Source: CAYLJO01 sp964383905
GTDB lineage: Bacteria > Acidobacteriota > Blastocatellia > Pyrinomonadales > Pyrinomonadaceae
DNA length: 44,664 bases
Direction of reading: 5' to 3'
Assembly (NCBI GenBank): GCA_964383905.1
Contig: CAYLJO010000018.1
Location: 1 to 44,664 of the forward strand
The notes under the pieces are model-generated. The model ran no database searches and was not told where the DNA came from. It worked only from the letters and a program-made list of their open reading frames with translations. Position numbers and translations under genes: made by a program. Each line of letters begins with the position of its first letter. Position 1 is the stretch's first letter. This document shows, in pieces, positions 25,511 to 34,814 of the stretch.

Positions 25511-25681
25511 TTTCCCCTTGCAATAAACTTTTAACCCACAAAGGTGACAATAATATTACGCGATAGATTACACAAAAGCACCCGAATAGGGTATATTTTT
25601 CATTCTATACCCCACGCTCCGGGAATCTGCCGGCGTGCCAGTACGACAAGCTGTTGCGCTTTGAGGCTCAGGGAGGGCAGT

Positions 25682-26344
25682 GTGGCTGCCGCTGCATTTT
25701 ACGATCTCGAAGGGACGTTGGTCAGTACCAATCTTGTTCATACGCTCGGGTTTTACGCGAAGAACCAGCAGGGCCTGTTCCGCAGCTTTAAGAAAAGCGC
25801 CTCAACGCTCTTGAGCTTACCGCTTTTCGCGGTGACGGATCAGTACAGCCGTAAAGTTTTTAACGACCTCTTTTTCAAGAGGTACAGGGGCGAATCGGAA
25901 GACCGCCTGCGCTTCTTCGCCGACGAGCTTTTTGAGGACGTGCTCAAACCGGCGATTTACCCCGGCGCGTTTGAGCTGATTGAAAAATCGCGCAGCCTGG
26001 GCCTGCGCCAGGTGGTCGTGACCGGCGCGCTCGACCTTTCCGTTAACCCCCTGATGAAGCATCTCGGCATTACGGATTATGTCTCGAACCGGCTGGAGTT
26101 CGTTAACGGTTATGCCACCGGCAGGCTGCTGCCGCCCGTGCTGGCCGCGGCGACGAAGGCGTCGTGGATCAGGACGTTCGCCGAACGGGAGGGTATTAGC
26201 CTGAGCGATTCTTACGCGTACAGCGACAGCATCAGTGATCTGCCGATGCTCTCCATCGTCGGCCACCCGGCGGCGGTCAACCCGGACATGCGACTGCGCC
26301 AGACCGCATTACATCACGACTGGCCGATCTTGAATCTGAAATGA
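25682..26344 (+). CDS. HAD-IB family phosphatase
   Basis: This 220-residue haloacid-dehalogenase-fold hydrolase is of the SerB-like IB class. The GTG at 25682 was chosen because GGGAGGG stands just upstream and the reading starts directly at the conserved strand (AAAAFYDLEGTLV); longer starts add an unrelated leader. Motif I is DLEGT (D8, E10), motif II VVTGALD, and motif III DSYAYSDSISDLPML. The usual second aspartate of motif I is replaced by glutamate. Relatives are often fused to or beside acylglycerol-phosphate acyltransferases, which fits its place at the head of a lipid locus. A phospholipid or glycerophosphate substrate is inferred, not shown. Confidence 0.85.
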   Translation: MAAAAFYDLEGTLVSTNLVHTLGFYAKNQQGLFRSFKKSASTLLSLPLFAVTDQYSRKVFNDLFFKRYRGESEDRLRFFADELFEDVLKPAIYPGAFELIEKSRSLGLRQVVVTGALDLSVNPLMKHLGITDYVSNRLEFVNGYATGRLLPPVLAAATKASWIRTFAEREGISLSDSYAYSDSISDLPMLSIVGHPAAVNPDMRLRQTALHHDWPILNLK

Positions 26345-26365
26345 TACTCCTCAAGCCCAACGTCT

Positions 26366-26395
26366 TGACCTGAGACTTTGGGCTTTGGACTTCTT
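26366..26395 (+). repeat. Family D repeat, short copy
   Basis: CTTGACCTGAGACTTTGGG and CTTTGGACTTC lie immediately before the LarA-like gene. The words match the longer D copy at 35697-35787. Confidence 0.5.
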
Positions 26396-27994
26396 ATGAG
26401 TCTGCAGCTACGACGTAAAACACACGAGTCGATCGTCTACATTGATTCTGACAGCGCCCCGCGGATCATCCCGTCGGGCGAAGATTTCATCCTCGAGGAT
26501 CTACCCATCGGCACGCGCGTCATTTACCCCAAGCCGCCGATCAAGGGCCTGCCCAACCGCGAAGCCGCCATCCGCTACGCGCTCAACCACCCGCACGACT
26601 GCGACCCGCTCTTCGCGCAGCTTTCGCCGGGCATGAAGGTGACGGTCGCGGTGGACGACATCAGCCTGCCGCTCCCGCCGATGGCGACGCCCGACATCCG
26701 TCAAACCGTGCTGGAGATCGTACTGGGGATGCTCGCCGGTCATGGCGTCGACGACGTGCACATCGTCATCGCCAACTCCCTTCACCGCAAGATGACCGAG
26801 TGGGAGATGAAGCGCATGGTCGGCGCGAAGATTTTCGACGAGTATTACCCGGACCGCTACTACAATCACGACGCGGAATGGGCCGAAGGGATGGTCACGC
26901 TCGGCGAGACGAAGCATCAGGAGCCGCTGCGCATCAACCGCCGCTGCGCCGAAAGTGATCTCCTCATCTACGTCAACATCAACCTGGTCCCGATGGACGG
27001 CGGTCACAAGTCGGTCGCCGTCGGCCTGTGCGACTACGAGTCGCTGCGCGCGCATCATGAGCCGCAGACCATCCGCGACTCGGACAGCTACATGGACCCG
27101 GCGCGGTCTGAGCTCAACCATAAGGTGGTGCGCCTGGGTGAACTCGTCGACCAGCACATGAACGTCTTTCACATCGAGACGGCGATCAATAATCGGATGT
27201 TCAAGGGCGACATGGATTTTCTGCTGAAGAATGAGGACGATTTCTCGGCCTTCGACCGGATGAAATTCGAGGCCATCCGCTATACAATGAGCAAGATGCC
27301 GCGCGCGGCCCGGCGTAAGCTGCTCCAGTCAAGGCCGGCGCAGTATGAAATGATCGCCTGTCATGCGGGCCGCACCGAGCCGGTGCATGAGAAGATTTTG
27401 GAGAAGGCTTTCGATCAGTACACGATTCCGGTCAAGGGGCAATGTGATATTCTGGTGACGGGCATCCCGGACATCTCGCCTTATAATGTTTACTCGATTC
27501 TGAACCCGTTGCTGGTGCAGGTGATGGGCCTGGGCTACCACTTCAATTTCTATCGCGGCAAACCGCTGCTCAAGAAGGGTGGCGTGCTCATCCTGAATCA
27601 CCCATGCTATGACGAGTTTGATCATAACTTTCACCCGAGCTACATCGAATTTTTCAACCGCCTGCTGCCGGAGACGCGCGACGCCGTGGTGCTGCGCGAC
27701 AAGTATGAGCGCGAGTTTGCCAATAACCCGAGCTACATCGAGATGTACCGGCGCGGCAACGCCTATCACGGCGCGCACCCGTTCTTCATGTGGTACTGGG
27801 GCGAGAACGGTCGCCAGCACGTCGGCCGTGTCATCGCCGCGGGCGCGGAGAACGCGCACGTGCCGGCGATGCTCGGGTGGGAGCGCGCCGACAACCTGAC
27901 GGAAGCGATCGCGATGGCCCGCAGCTACATGGGCCGCTCCGCCGAGATTACGATGCTGCACCAGCCGATGATCGGCATCGCCGATATGGAGTAG
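26396..27994 (+). CDS. LarA-like (DUF2088, lactate-racemase family) protein
   Basis: This 532-residue cytoplasmic protein is related to the LarA nickel-dependent racemase family. ATG 26396 was chosen; the in-frame TTG at 26378 lies inside a family D repeat. The N-terminal domain shows the LarA-type strand-loop MKVTVAVDDISLPLPPM and HIVIANSLHRKMTEWEMKRM, followed by GGHKSVAVG, which aligns with the LarA lysine loop. The C-terminal domain has DILVTGIPDISPYNVYSILN and VLILNHPCYDEFDHNFH. The DDxTRPTP-like motif of genuine racemases is absent, and no larB, larC or larE pincer-cofactor genes are in view, so lactate racemase activity is doubtful. It ends four bases before the next gene and is surely co-transcribed with it. 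Confidence 0.78.
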   Translation: MSLQLRRKTHESIVYIDSDSAPRIIPSGEDFILEDLPIGTRVIYPKPPIKGLPNREAAIRYALNHPHDCDPLFAQLSPGMKVTVAVDDISLPLPPMATPDIRQTVLEIVLGMLAGHGVDDVHIVIANSLHRKMTEWEMKRMVGAKIFDEYYPDRYYNHDAEWAEGMVTLGETKHQEPLRINRRCAESDLLIYVNINLVPMDGGHKSVAVGLCDYESLRAHHEPQTIRDSDSYMDPARSELNHKVVRLGELVDQHMNVFHIETAINNRMFKGDMDFLLKNEDDFSAFDRMKFEAIRYTMSKMPRAARRKLLQSRPAQYEMIACHAGRTEPVHEKILEKAFDQYTIPVKGQCDILVTGIPDISPYNVYSILNPLLVQVMGLGYHFNFYRGKPLLKKGGVLILNHPCYDEFDHNFHPSYIEFFNRLLPETRDAVVLRDKYEREFANNPSYIEMYRRGNAYHGAHPFFMWYWGENGRQHVGRVIAAGAENAHVPAMLGWERADNLTEAIAMARSYMGRSAEITMLHQPMIGIADME

Positions 27995-27997
27995 GAC

Positions 27998-30900
27998 GTG
28001 ATAAAACTCAGCCCGACAGAGATCTATCAGGGTCGCAACGTCTTCCTGATCGGGAGCACGGGGTTTCTCGGCAAAGTCACCCTCAGCATGCTGCTCCACC
28101 GCTTTCCGAACGTCGGGCGGGTCTACGTCACGGTGCGCGCGCGCTCGAGTGAAGAATCGGAGACGCGCTTCTGGAACAACGTCATCACGGCGCCGCCCTT
28201 TGACCCCTTGCGCGAACGCTACGGCGGCGCGTTTGAAGGTTTTATCAGGGATAAGGTGGTGATTGTTGGCGGCGATATCGGGGAGACCAACTTAGGCCAT
28301 GCGGAAGAGGACGCGCAGCGCATCGCCGCTGACCTTGACGTCGTCATCAACACCGCCGGGAATGTCACTTTCAATCCCACGCTGGAGAGCGCGCTTCGCA
28401 CCAACGTCGTCGGCACACAAAACGTCATCGCCTTTGTGAAGCGGATGAAGCGCCCCGCGCTCGTGCACGTTTCGACATGTTTTGTGGCGGGCAATCGTTC
28501 GGGCCCGGTCTGGGAGAGCGATCCGGTCGTCGGGTACTTCCCGCGCCACGAGGAACTCGAAGGCGTCGAGTTTTCCGTCGAACAGGAGATTAAAGACTGC
28601 GCCAAGCTGGCCGAGCGCGTCCGCGACGAAGCGAGAGACGCGATGATGGTCGCGCGGTTTCGGGAGCTGGCGCGCAAGAGACTCATCGAAGAAGGGCGGG
28701 ACGCCGATGACCCGGACGCGATGGGACTGGCCGTGGCGCGTGAGAGAAAGGTCTGGACGCGCACGCGCCTGACCGATCTCGGCATCGAGCGCGCGGCGTG
28801 GTGGGGTTGGCCCAACATTTACACCTATACCAAAGGTCTCGGCGAACAGCTCGTGGCGGCGGAGACCGATATCGTACGCAGCATCGTCCGCCCGAGCATT
28901 GTCGAGTCCGCCCTCTCATACCCTTTCCCCGGCTGGAACGAAGGTTTTACGACAACCGCCCCCCTCATCTTCATCGCCTTCAAAGGGCAGACGCTGATTC
29001 CGGCCAACGACAAATTGATTCTCGACATCACGCCGGTCGATCAGGTGGCGGCCGTGATGCTGGCGGTGGCCGCCGAGGCCTGCGTCGAAGAGCCCAGGCT
29101 CGTTCATCAGGCCGCCACCGGGGACACCAACCCCAACAACATGCAGCGCATCGTGAGCCTGGTCGGGCTCTACAAGCGCAAACATTTTCAGGAGAGAGAG
29201 ACCGGGATTCGGATCCTCAACGAGATCGCCGGGCGCATGGAGACGCGCACGGTGACGCAGGAGCGGTTCGAGGCGACTTCGACGCCGATGGTCAACAAGG
29301 CGGCGAAAAGGGTCTCGTCGTTGCTGGATCGGGCACGCCCGCGCTGGGGCGGGGGGCGCATCGCCGACGTCGTCGACCGGGTCAAAGAGCGGGTTGACCG
29401 TTTCGAAGAAGTGACGCGCGAGACGGAGGCAGCGTTCAAGATGTTTCGCCCGTTCATGATTGAGAACGCTTACGTGTTTCGCGCCGACAACGTGCGCTCG
29501 CTCTTCGCGCGCATCCGCAAGGACGAGCAAGCGCTGCTCGCCTGGCAGCCGGAGAAGCTCGACTGGTACGACTACTGGATGAACGTGCACTTCACCGGTC
29601 TCAAGAAGTGGGTCTTCCCGACTCTCGAAGAGGACATGCGGGCGCAGCCGAAGCGCGTTTACACCTACCGGGATCTGCTCGAACTCTTCGAGACCTCGAC
29701 CAAGCGCCACGCGACGCGCGTCGCCATGCGCATTGAGCGCGACGGGCGCAAAGAGCAGTATACCTACGCGGACCTGCGCGAACTGGCCACGCGCGCCGCC
29801 GCATTTTTTGCCGGCGAGGGCATCAGGCCGGGCGACCGCATGATGCTGGTCAGCCATAACGCGCCGGAGTGGGGCATGACCTACTTTGGCGTCCTCAAGG
29901 CGGGCGCGACGTGCATACCGGTCGACCCCGAGAGCTCGACGGACGAGATCATCAGCTTTGCCCGGGCCGGCGGGGCCGCCGGCATCGTGCTCAGCGGGGA
30001 GATGGCGGACAAGCATGAGGGCCTCGTCGCCTGCCTCGCCGAGGCGGAACTCAAAGCGCGTGTCTGGCGCTACGACGAGGTGTTTGCGCTACCCGATCAG
30101 CAGACGGAAGATCAACGCGTCGCGCTGCTGCCGCAAAGGGTGCAGGCGCAATCGGTCGCTTCACTAATTTTCACCTCGGGGACGACCGGCCATCCGAAAG
30201 GCGTCATGCTCTCGCACCGTAATTTTACGAGCATGGTGTCGATGCTTTCGTCCGTTTTCGAGATGACGACGAGCGACGGCGTCCTCTCAGTCTTGCCGCT
30301 CCATCACACTTTTGAATTCTCGACCGGCTTTCTGACGCCACTCAGCCGCGGGGCGCAGATCACTTACCTGCCGGAGCTGACGGGCGAGGCGCTGGCCCGG
30401 GCGATCAAGAACGGGCACGTGACGGGGATGGTCGGCGTACCCGCACTGTGGGAGCTTCTGCACCGCCGGATCAAGAGCCGGCTCAACGAGCGCGGGCGCT
30501 GGATCGGCGATGCGGCCGAACTGCTGATCCGCGCCAACGCGTACCTGCGCGACAAGACGCCGCTCAACCTGGGCCAACTCATCTTTTATCCCATCCACGA
30601 AGGGCTGGGCGGGCGCATACGCTACTTCATCAGCGGCGGGTCGGCCCTCAGCGAGAAAGTCCAGCGGGACTTTCAGGGGCTGGGGTTCACGATTCTTGAG
30701 GGCTACGGGTTGACTGAGGCTTCGCCGGTGCTCACCGTGACGCGCCCGCAGAACCGCATGTTGACCGGCAGCGTCGGCCGCCCGCTGCCCGGCGTCGAAG
30801 TGAAGATCCTCGACGCGGACGCGAGCGGCGTCGGCGAAGTGATTGCGCGCGGGCCGAATGTGATGGTCGGCTATTATCAGAATGAGGCGGCGACGCGGGC

Positions 30901-32437
30901 CACACTGGTGGACCGCTGGCTGCACACGGGCGACATCGGCCGCCTGGACGACGAGGGGAACCTTTATCTTGTCGGGCGCTCGAAGGAGGTCATTGTCGAC
31001 ACCAACGGCAAGAACGTTTACCCGGACGAGATCGAAGAGGCCTACGGCGCTTCGCCCCTCATCAAAGAGCTGAGCGTCGTCGGCCTTCCGGACGGCATCG
31101 GCGAGAAGGTCGTGTGTATGGTCGTGCCTAATTACGACCATGACATCGCGCTCTCGCGCGCCGAAGTGCGGCGCCGTATCGAGGAGCACTTCCGCGATAT
31201 CTCCTCCGCCCTGCCCTTTTACAAGCGCGTCAAAGTCCTCCATTTCTGGGACGGCGATCTGCCCCGCACGGCGACCCGCAAGGTGAAACGCCGCGAGGTC
31301 ATCGCCGCGATGCGGGTGCTCGAGCAGAGCGCGAAGACCGTTTCGCGTGTGGGTGCGAGGGACGACAAAGCGAACGAGGCGGCGTGGCTGCTCGACGTTG
31401 TGGCGACCGTCTCAGGCAGGCCGCGGGGCGAAGTGTCACCCGACTCCCGCCTGGGCGATCTGGGCTTCGATAGCCTGATGTACGTCGAGCTGGCTACCGC
31501 GATCGAAAACGCGGGCGGCGTTCTCGCCTCGCCCGATACGCTGACGGAGGTGCAGGACCTGCGCGAACTGGCGGGTGTTGTGACACGCCACCCCACCTCG
31601 CAGCCGCGTAAAGACGGGGCGGAAACGCGCCGTGAGGCGGAGCACCGCCGGGAAGATGAGATCTACATCCCGACGCTGATCCGCACCGTCGGCAACAAAG
31701 GGCTCGACGTATTACAGCGATTATTCTACGAGAGGTTTCTCAACACCCGCTATGAGGGGCGCTCGAACATACCCGTTCACACAAACTTCCTGGTCGCCGC
31801 CAATCACGCTTCGCACCTCGACATGGGGTTGGCGAAAATGGCGCTCGGCGAGGCCGGACGCGACATGGTTGCCCTGGCCGCCGCCGACTACTTTTTCGAT
31901 AATAAGTACAAGCGCGCGTACATGGACAATTTCACCAACCTCGTGCCGATCGAGCGGAGCGGAAGCCTGCGCCAATCGCTCAGGCACGCGCGTTCGTTCC
32001 TGGACCGCGGCTACAACGCGCTGATCTTCCCGGAGGGCACGCGCTCGATGACGGGCGAGATGGCAGAATTTAAGCCGGTGATCGGCTTTCTCGCGCTCAC
32101 AGCGCGCGTCGGCATTCTGCCCCTCTACCTTTACGGCACATACCAGGCGATGCCGAAAGGCTCAAACATCATCAGGAGCCGGGACGTCGGCGCGCGCATC
32201 GGGCGCTACCTGCCCGTCGAAGAGCTGGAAGATTTGACGAAGGGGATGGCGCGGGCCGAAGCCTACCGGCTGATCGCCGCGCTCGTCCGGCATGAGGTGG
32301 AAAACCTGCGCGACGGAACGAAGCACAGCTTCGACTCCAAGGCGCTCCGGCAGCGCTGGAAAAACGAGCGGCGCGCGCATGGCGCGGAAGCTGATCGACC
32401 CGACGCGCCCCTTCACTTCACCACCTTCGGTGACTAG
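27998..32437 (+). CDS. ElbD-like multidomain reductase / acyl-activating / ACP / acyltransferase
   Basis: This is a 1479-residue enzyme; the GTG start has GGAG upstream. Domains in order: (1) fatty-acyl/thioester reductase of the NAD_binding_4 type (about 10-370), with FLIGSTGFLG and the YTYTK active site (Y275, K279); (2) AMP-binding acyl-activating domain (about 560-1110), with TSGTTGHPKG at 726-735, GYGLTEASPV and LHTGDIGRLDDEG; (3) acyl-carrier domain with LGDLGFDSLMYVE, pantetheine serine S1159; (4) PlsC-type glycerophosphate acyltransferase with NHASHLD (H1270, D1275) and FPEGTRS (E1346). This order matches what I recall for Myxococcus xanthus ElbD, which is required for alkylglycerol ether lipids. 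It may reduce acyl chains and attach them to glycerophosphate. It follows the LarA-like gene by three bases. Confidence 0.9.
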   Translation: MIKLSPTEIYQGRNVFLIGSTGFLGKVTLSMLLHRFPNVGRVYVTVRARSSEESETRFWNNVITAPPFDPLRERYGGAFEGFIRDKVVIVGGDIGETNLGHAEEDAQRIAADLDVVINTAGNVTFNPTLESALRTNVVGTQNVIAFVKRMKRPALVHVSTCFVAGNRSGPVWESDPVVGYFPRHEELEGVEFSVEQEIKDCAKLAERVRDEARDAMMVARFRELARKRLIEEGRDADDPDAMGLAVARERKVWTRTRLTDLGIERAAWWGWPNIYTYTKGLGEQLVAAETDIVRSIVRPSIVESALSYPFPGWNEGFTTTAPLIFIAFKGQTLIPANDKLILDITPVDQVAAVMLAVAAEACVEEPRLVHQAATGDTNPNNMQRIVSLVGLYKRKHFQERETGIRILNEIAGRMETRTVTQERFEATSTPMVNKAAKRVSSLLDRARPRWGGGRIADVVDRVKERVDRFEEVTRETEAAFKMFRPFMIENAYVFRADNVRSLFARIRKDEQALLAWQPEKLDWYDYWMNVHFTGLKKWVFPTLEEDMRAQPKRVYTYRDLLELFETSTKRHATRVAMRIERDGRKEQYTYADLRELATRAAAFFAGEGIRPGDRMMLVSHNAPEWGMTYFGVLKAGATCIPVDPESSTDEIISFARAGGAAGIVLSGEMADKHEGLVACLAEAELKARVWRYDEVFALPDQQTEDQRVALLPQRVQAQSVASLIFTSGTTGHPKGVMLSHRNFTSMVSMLSSVFEMTTSDGVLSVLPLHHTFEFSTGFLTPLSRGAQITYLPELTGEALARAIKNGHVTGMVGVPALWELLHRRIKSRLNERGRWIGDAAELLIRANAYLRDKTPLNLGQLIFYPIHEGLGGRIRYFISGGSALSEKVQRDFQGLGFTILEGYGLTEASPVLTVTRPQNRMLTGSVGRPLPGVEVKILDADASGVGEVIARGPNVMVGYYQNEAATRATLVDRWLHTGDIGRLDDEGNLYLVGRSKEVIVDTNGKNVYPDEIEEAYGASPLIKELSVVGLPDGIGEKVVCMVVPNYDHDIALSRAEVRRRIEEHFRDISSALPFYKRVKVLHFWDGDLPRTATRKVKRREVIAAMRVLEQSAKTVSRVGARDDKANEAAWLLDVVATVSGRPRGEVSPDSRLGDLGFDSLMYVELATAIENAGGVLASPDTLTEVQDLRELAGVVTRHPTSQPRKDGAETRREAEHRREDEIYIPTLIRTVGNKGLDVLQRLFYERFLNTRYEGRSNIPVHTNFLVAANHASHLDMGLAKMALGEAGRDMVALAAADYFFDNKYKRAYMDNFTNLVPIERSGSLRQSLRHARSFLDRGYNALIFPEGTRSMTGEMAEFKPVIGFLALTARVGILPLYLYGTYQAMPKGSNIIRSRDVGARIGRYLPVEELEDLTKGMARAEAYRLIAALVRHEVENLRDGTKHSFDSKALRQRWKNERRAHGAEADRPDAPLHFTTFGD

Positions 32438-32456
32438 ATGAGTGAATGGAAGGGGG

Positions 32457-32620
32457 CGGTTTGAACCACAGAGGATGCAGAGGACGCAGAGGAAAAACAA
32501 GAGGAAACAAAGGATAAGCAAAAAGGCTGAATGGATTCAGGTTCAATGTTAGGAACTACCTCTGATTAAGCATTGAGTTCTCCGTACATAGCAGCGCATA
32601 CCGCTCTAAGATAAGCTTTC
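32457..32620 (+). repeat. Family A repeat, copy 7 (long form)
   Basis: GGTTTGAACCACAGAGG..GCAGAGGACGCAGAGGAAAAAC is followed by a tail sharing TAG.AACT, TTAA..AT, CTCC.TAC and GCTCTA words, in order, with copy 1. It fills most of the spacer upstream of the epimerase gene. Confidence 0.75.
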
Positions 32621-32683
32621 ACCAACCAGCCGTCACCTTGTAGCTACAAAGCAAGAGTTGGCGGTTGATTGCCAGTCACTAAA

Positions 32684-33787
32684 ATGACAGCAACGACGAC
32701 AACAAAGAAGCGCGGGGCGCGTAAGCCTTCGGCAAAGTCCGCGGCGAAGAAGCGGACGGCAATGGCGAAGGCGGCGCAACCTAAAATACTGGTCACGGGG
32801 GGCACGGGCTTTCTCGGCGCGCATCTAGTGCGTCAACTGATCGAGGCGGGCGCGAAGAATGTTCGTGTGATGGCGACGGCGGCTCCGGCGTGGCTCGGGG
32901 AGTTGGGGGTCGAGCCGTTTGAAGGCTCGGTAACAAATAGCGAGGACGTGGCCCGCGCGGTTGAAGGGGTAACGGAAATATACCACCTGGCGGGCCGGGT
33001 GTCTCATGAGCGCGACGACGCTCGTGAGATGTACGCTCTGCATGTGGACGGAACGCGGCTGCTCTGTGATGCCGCGCGGGCGGGCGGGGTTAAAACAATT
33101 GTGCTGGCTTCGACCAGTGGGACGATCGCGGTGACGGAGAAGGGCGACGAAATCCCGGATGAGACCTGGCCGCAGCCGCTCAACATCATCTCGCGCTGGC
33201 CTTACTATGCGAGCAAGGTCTATCAGGAACAGGTTGCGCTCGAACGCTTCAGCGGTCGAGGCTTACGTCTCGTCATTCTCAATCCGAGTCTGCTGCTCGG
33301 TCCCGGCGACGCTCGCCTCAGCTCGACGAAATTCGTGCTCGACTTCATGGCGCGCAAAATCAGGACCGTCCCCTCGGGCGGCCTGAGCTTTGTTGACGTC
33401 CGCGACGTGGCAAGGGCCTTTCGCGCCGCCATGGGAGAGGGCAAACACGGTGAGCGTTACCTGTTGGGGAGCGCCAACTGGCGATTCGAAAAATTGTTCG
33501 GCCGTTTAGAGAGGCTGACGAAAACACCCGCGCCCTTTTTCACCTTGCCCTCGAAGCTCGCCATTTCGGGCGCGCAGTTTGTCCACGCGCTCTCCCGCCA
33601 GTGGAATTTCACGCCGCCCGTCGAACCCGAGACCGTTGAGATGGCCGAGTATTTCTGGTATCTGAACGCTTCTAAAGCGGCGCGGGAACTCGGCTTCACG
33701 CCACGCGACCCGGGGGAGACATTGCTGGATACGGTCGTGTACATACGCGAGAATTTTCTTGGGAGCGAGGCGTTTAGTAAGGGGTGA
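32684..33787 (+). CDS. NAD-dependent epimerase/reductase (extended SDR)
   Basis: This 367-residue extended short-chain dehydrogenase has the Rossmann motif ILVTGGTGFLG (near residue 34), the GRVSHERDD stretch, the STSGT serine block, the YYASK catalytic Tyr-Lys pair (near 173-177), and the VILNPSLLLGPGD loop typical of dihydroflavonol-reductase / 3-beta-HSD / hopanoid-epimerase-like members. The first 26 residues are Thr/Lys/Ala-rich and disordered (TTTKKRGARKPSAKSAAKKR), an unusual basic tail. ATG 32684 is taken, but ATG 32762 immediately before the fold is possible. Substrate is unknown; placement beside the ElbD-like enzyme suggests a lipid or lipid-linked sugar. Confidence 0.88.
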   Translation: MTATTTTKKRGARKPSAKSAAKKRTAMAKAAQPKILVTGGTGFLGAHLVRQLIEAGAKNVRVMATAAPAWLGELGVEPFEGSVTNSEDVARAVEGVTEIYHLAGRVSHERDDAREMYALHVDGTRLLCDAARAGGVKTIVLASTSGTIAVTEKGDEIPDETWPQPLNIISRWPYYASKVYQEQVALERFSGRGLRLVILNPSLLLGPGDARLSSTKFVLDFMARKIRTVPSGGLSFVDVRDVARAFRAAMGEGKHGERYLLGSANWRFEKLFGRLERLTKTPAPFFTLPSKLAISGAQFVHALSRQWNFTPPVEPETVEMAEYFWYLNASKAARELGFTPRDPGETLLDTVVYIRENFLGSEAFSKG

Positions 33788-33802
33788 GCCGGTGGAAGCA
33801 GG

Positions 33803-33840
33803 GGATTTGAACTACAGAAGGTCACAGAGGAAAAGCTTAG
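33803..33840 (+). repeat. Family A repeat, copy 8
   Basis: GGATTTGAACTACAGAAGG..CACAGAGGAAAAGC lies in the 76-base gap between convergent genes. Confidence 0.7.
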
Positions 33841-33863
33841 GGAATTTCGCCGAGGTATTTGGT

Positions 33864-34814
33864 TTATGGGCAGCGGAGGCGTAAAGCCTTGGGCAGGATT
33901 TCGATGGTTGCGGGGAGACGGCCGGGCAGCTCGCCGTCCACTTCGATTGGGATCTCCATCTCTTTTTTGGCGGGGCGGGCCGCGAGGACGGTGGCGTGGT
34001 TGTGGTAGACCTGTTGCATTCCGAGGTGCGCGCCCAGATAGAGCCGCGGGGCATTGGCGAGGATTTCCAGAGGGCTGAGGTCGCCGATTGTGATGACATC
34101 AAAGCGACCGTCGTCTAACTTGGCCTGTGGTGCGATCTTCATGCCGCCGCCGAAGTAACGGGCATTAGCGACGCTCAAATTGGCGACGGTGAGGCGGCGT
34201 TCCGGTTCATCATCGAATTGCACATAGAGGGGCGTGTTGGGGAATGAGAGCGTCGTCTGAAGCGTCGCGGCAGCAAAGGCGAGTTTACCAGTCAACCGGG
34301 GGGCGCGAATCGCGGGTAGCCACGGCGAGCCGCCCGCCTTCACATGCTCGATCACTTTGCCGCTCATGCCGAATGATGTGATGCCAAGAAAGAATCGGCT
34401 CGCGCGCGTGCCGTCGTGACTGATGTAAGTAACGCGCCCGACATCAATTCGGCGCGAGCGGGCGGTTCTGAGGGCGCGGGCGGCTGCCGCCGGGCGCGCA
34501 GGAATGGCGAGCGTGCGGCGGAAATCGCCGCCCGTTCCGCTCGGCAATATTCCCAATTCAACGTCCGCGCCGGATTCCAGAATTCCATTCGCCACTTCGG
34601 AGATAGTGCCGTCGCCGCCGCAGGCGATGATTAAAGGTCTCGACTCCTTTGCGGCGCGAGCGGCGAAAAGTCGGCCGTCGCCCGGCTCCTCGGTGAAAGC
34701 GCATTCGAATGGGCCGAAATGCGTACGCAAGTCACTCGCCATGCCGGGCCAGGAGTTGCGGGTCGCCCCGTTCGCGGAGGCGGGATTGACGATGACGAGG
34801 GGCAGGGGTGACAT
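33864..34814 (-). CDS. Diacylglycerol/lipid kinase family protein
   Basis: This 316-residue DagK/LCB5-type kinase phosphorylates diacylglycerol, sphingoid bases or related lipids. It has the strand start LVIVNPASANG, the nucleotide-binding IIACGGDGTISEVANGI (near 62-78), LGILPSGTGGDFRRTL, and the family C-terminal domain with GGGMKIAPQAKLDDGRFDV. The length is normal. Its ATG overlaps the stop of the plsC-like gene (TAATG at 34814), so the two are translationally coupled. Acyltransferase followed by lipid kinase next to the ElbD-like locus supports a role in glycerolipid assembly or recycling. Confidence 0.93.
   Translation of the reverse strand: MSPLPLVIVNPASANGATRNSWPGMASDLRTHFGPFECAFTEEPGDGRLFAARAAKESRPLIIACGGDGTISEVANGILESGADVELGILPSGTGGDFRRTLAIPARPAAAARALRTARSRRIDVGRVTYISHDGTRASRFFLGITSFGMSGKVIEHVKAGGSPWLPAIRAPRLTGKLAFAAATLQTTLSFPNTPLYVQFDDEPERRLTVANLSVANARYFGGGMKIAPQAKLDDGRFDVITIGDLSPLEILANAPRLYLGAHLGMQQVYHNHATVLAARPAKKEMEIPIEVDGELPGRLPATIEILPKALRLRCP

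Noticed and set aside
25530..25555. A tenth family A repeat (TTTTAACCCACAAAGGTGACA)
   Set aside because: Only a partial match to the core with no repeated CACAGAGG units; could be chance.
26501..27172. Long open frame opposite the LarA-like gene
   Set aside because: Shadow of a high-GC gene: His/Arg/Val-rich translation, no family match, and complete overlap with a better-supported gene. The same applies to 28916-30016, 30287-31243 and 27329-28099.
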